64,000 bases of DNA, taken from positions 310,001-374,000 of the forward strand of contig NZ_JAMBPV010000001.1 of the NCBI RefSeq assembly GCF_029531845.1, written 5' to 3'. The notes below the pieces were generated by a model. The model saw only the letters and a program-made list of their open reading frames with translations. It did no database searches and had not been told where the DNA came from. The first letter of the stretch is position 1, and each line of letters starts with the position of its first letter. Both the position numbers and the translations under genes were made by a program. Below are positions 62,877 to 64,000 of this stretch, one piece after another. This DNA is from Staphylococcus equorum (GTDB taxonomy: Bacteria; Bacillota; Bacilli; Staphylococcales; Staphylococcaceae).

Positions 62877-63476
62877 ATGAACACATCTCAGCATATTACA
62901 TGGCATGAATCAGAAGTTAAAAAAGAAGAAAGACAAAGCCGTAACGACCACAAAAGTGTTTTGATTTGGTTTACTGGATTATCAGGATCTGGCAAATCGA
63001 CTGTTTCTGTTGCATTAGAAAAAGCATTATTTCAACGCCAGATACATACTTATCGATTAGATGGAGATAATGTTAGACATGGGCTTAACAATAATCTTGG
63101 ATTTAGTCCAGAAGACCGTACAGAAAACATTAGACGAATTGGCGAAGTAGGAAAGTTAATGGTAGATGCAGGATTAATCACTGTTTCTGCATTTATTTCA
63201 CCTTATCAAGCGGATCGTGAAACGGTACGTAGTTTATTACAAAAGGATGAATTTATAGAAGTGCATACATTATGCAGCCTCGAGGAATGTGAAGCGAGAG
63301 ATCCTAAGGGACTGTATCAGAAAGCTAGAAGTGGTGAAATTGCTGGATTCACAGGTATTAGTGCGCCTTATGAAACGCCAGAAACACCAGAAATAGTTAT
63401 AGATACAGAAAAAGATAGTATCGAGCAATCTGTAAATAAAATTGTTAACTATTTGGAGCTGCATAAATATATTTAA
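62877..63476 (+). CDS. cysC: Adenylylsulfate kinase
   Basis: A 199-residue APS kinase. The P-loop is [17 protein letters not shown], and the APS-binding region has [18 protein letters not shown] and [15 protein letters not shown], followed by the lid [13 protein letters not shown]. It phosphorylates APS to PAPS. Its presence beside a four-cysteine CysH means the cell may use both APS and PAPS routes, as proposed for Bacillus. AAAGGAGCG precedes the ATG. It is the last enzyme gene of the operon. Confidence 0.95.
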   Translation: MNTSQHITWHESEVKKEERQSRNDHKSVLIWFTGLSGSGKSTVSVALEKALFQRQIHTYRLDGDNVRHGLNNNLGFSPEDRTENIRRIGEVGKLMVDAGLITVSAFISPYQADRETVRSLLQKDEFIEVHTLCSLEECEARDPKGLYQKARSGEIAGFTGISAPYETPETPEIVIDTEKDSIEQSVNKIVNYLELHKYI

Positions 63477-63546
63477 CAGATGAACCAAATAGTGTGGTGC
63501 GTTGGTTAAAGCATTTAAAAAGATAAAACACGAAAGGGGAATATGG

Positions 63547-63747
63547 ATGGAAGTCTTAAATATAATTGCTTATAGTTTGCTTATTATATTTATCTTAGTA
63601 GTGTTTTGTGGTGTTTTCCTAGTAAATAAAGGACAGGATAGAAGTTATTTTATGCTAGAGTTAAAAATGCTTGTAATGATATTATTCACATGCTTTATCG
63701 GCTTAGGCATAACATTAACTATTTTGGGTTATTTCGGAAAACTATAA
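63547..63747 (+). CDS. Small two-helix membrane protein
   Basis: A 66-residue protein, unrecognised, with two hydrophobic helices (IIAYSLLIIFILVVFCGVFL and a second at about 35-60) joined by a short polar loop VNKGQDRSY. It starts at ATG 63547 behind AAAGGGG; the frame is open to 63502 but that part lacks a start with a ribosome site. It may be cotranscribed with cysC, 70 bases upstream. No function can be assigned. Confidence 0.65.
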   Translation: MEVLNIIAYSLLIIFILVVFCGVFLVNKGQDRSYFMLELKMLVMILFTCFIGLGITLTILGYFGKL

Positions 63748-63929
63748 TAAAATAAATGACGTAAGTGTATTTATAATTGATCAGTATCTGTATTTAATGT
63801 AGATAGTTTTATGGTCATGTTAAATTAATCATGTTATAGTATATGAATTAATTTCTAATAAAATCTTTCTTTGTGTCTACAACAAAATGTAATCATAGCG
63901 ACATATCGGAAGTAAGGAAGGTTTCAGAC

Positions 63930-64000
63930 ATGAATAAATCCATACAAGATATATCTAAAATAGAACTTCATTGTCATCTCGATGGTTCTACAAGTATAGA
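63930..64000 (+). CDS. add: Adenosine deaminase, 5' end only
   Basis: The gene starts at ATG 63930 after AAGGAAGG and runs off the right edge with 23 codons visible. IELHCHLDGS is the first metal-binding HxH motif and the characteristic start of adenosine deaminases (KxELHxHLDGS). It deaminates adenosine to inosine. Too little is present to separate adenosine from adenine deaminase-like paralogues. Confidence 0.85.
   Translation, partial: MNKSIQDISKIELHCHLDGSTSI

Noticed and set aside
1-64000. CRISPR array, rRNA or tRNA genes
   Set aside because: I saw no regularly spaced repeats and no recognisable tRNA or rRNA sequence. A dedicated scan would be needed to exclude a tRNA completely.

Overview
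The window looks like a chromosomal stretch from a low-GC Firmicute, almost certainly a coagulase-negative Staphylococcus. I favour the saprophyticus/xylosus/equorum group. The reasons are the AT-rich codon use, strong AGGAGG-type ribosome sites, the staphylococcal fadXEDBA and metICFE gene orders, a lone chromosomal parB beside the met operon, and a complete assimilatory sulfate-reduction operon. Species was judged by eye, without a database search.

Layout. 1-2100: start of a 1-Cys peroxiredoxin, a small unknown gene overlapping it, and a zinc alcohol dehydrogenase. 2.3-10.3 kb: a decayed TetR-type regulator followed by a large nonribosomal peptide synthetase (C-A-T-C-A-T), cut by a frameshift just inside a third condensation domain. 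No third A or T domain and no release domain follow. 10.4-16.2 kb: a mosaic of broken genes (symporter scrap, three serine-recombinase remnants, truncated SMR, MFS and LysE transporters) around an intact copper module (CopB-type ATPase plus YdhK-type lipoprotein). Two related recombinase scraps lie as direct repeats on either side of this module.

16.2-23.5 kb: a lone TagG-like permease, an ArsR-DMT-DMT operon with twin operator-like palindromes, an unknown gene, a promoter-terminator unit with no clear gene, a MerR regulator facing an alpha/beta hydrolase and an acetyltransferase, and a RibD-domain reductase. 23.5-29.3 kb: a LysR regulator, a TcuA-like FAD dehydrogenase and a TctCBA tripartite tricarboxylate transporter with a good catabolite-response element. 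Together these form a likely tricarballylate/tricarboxylate uptake and oxidation locus. 29.5-30 kb: a UspA protein. 30.3-38.3 kb: the fatty-acid degradation operon fadX-fadE-fadD-fadB-fadA, with cre-like sites before fadX and before fadD.

38.3-49.5 kb: a BNR beta-propeller protein, a CysJ paralogue with no CysI beside it, remnants of a LytTR/DUF3021 pair, and the methionine operon metI-metC-metF-metE plus a cyclase-family hydrolase, all behind a T-box leader with a Met specifier. 49.6-53.6 kb: ParB, a YtcJ-type amidohydrolase and flavohemoglobin Hmp. 54.0-63.5 kb: cysH-cysJ-cysI-sumT-sirB-sirC-tauE-sat-cysC, taking sulfate through APS/PAPS and sulfite to sulfide and making the siroheme that CysI needs. 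The sulfide feeds the O-acyl-homoserine route of the met operon. The window ends with a small membrane protein and the first codons of an adenosine deaminase.

The most unusual parts are the truncated NRPS, the plasmid-like mosaic at 10.4-16.2 kb, a 19-residue ORF with a near-perfect ribosome site, an apparently leaderless arsR with duplicated operators, and a short unexplained transcription unit at 19.6-19.75 kb.
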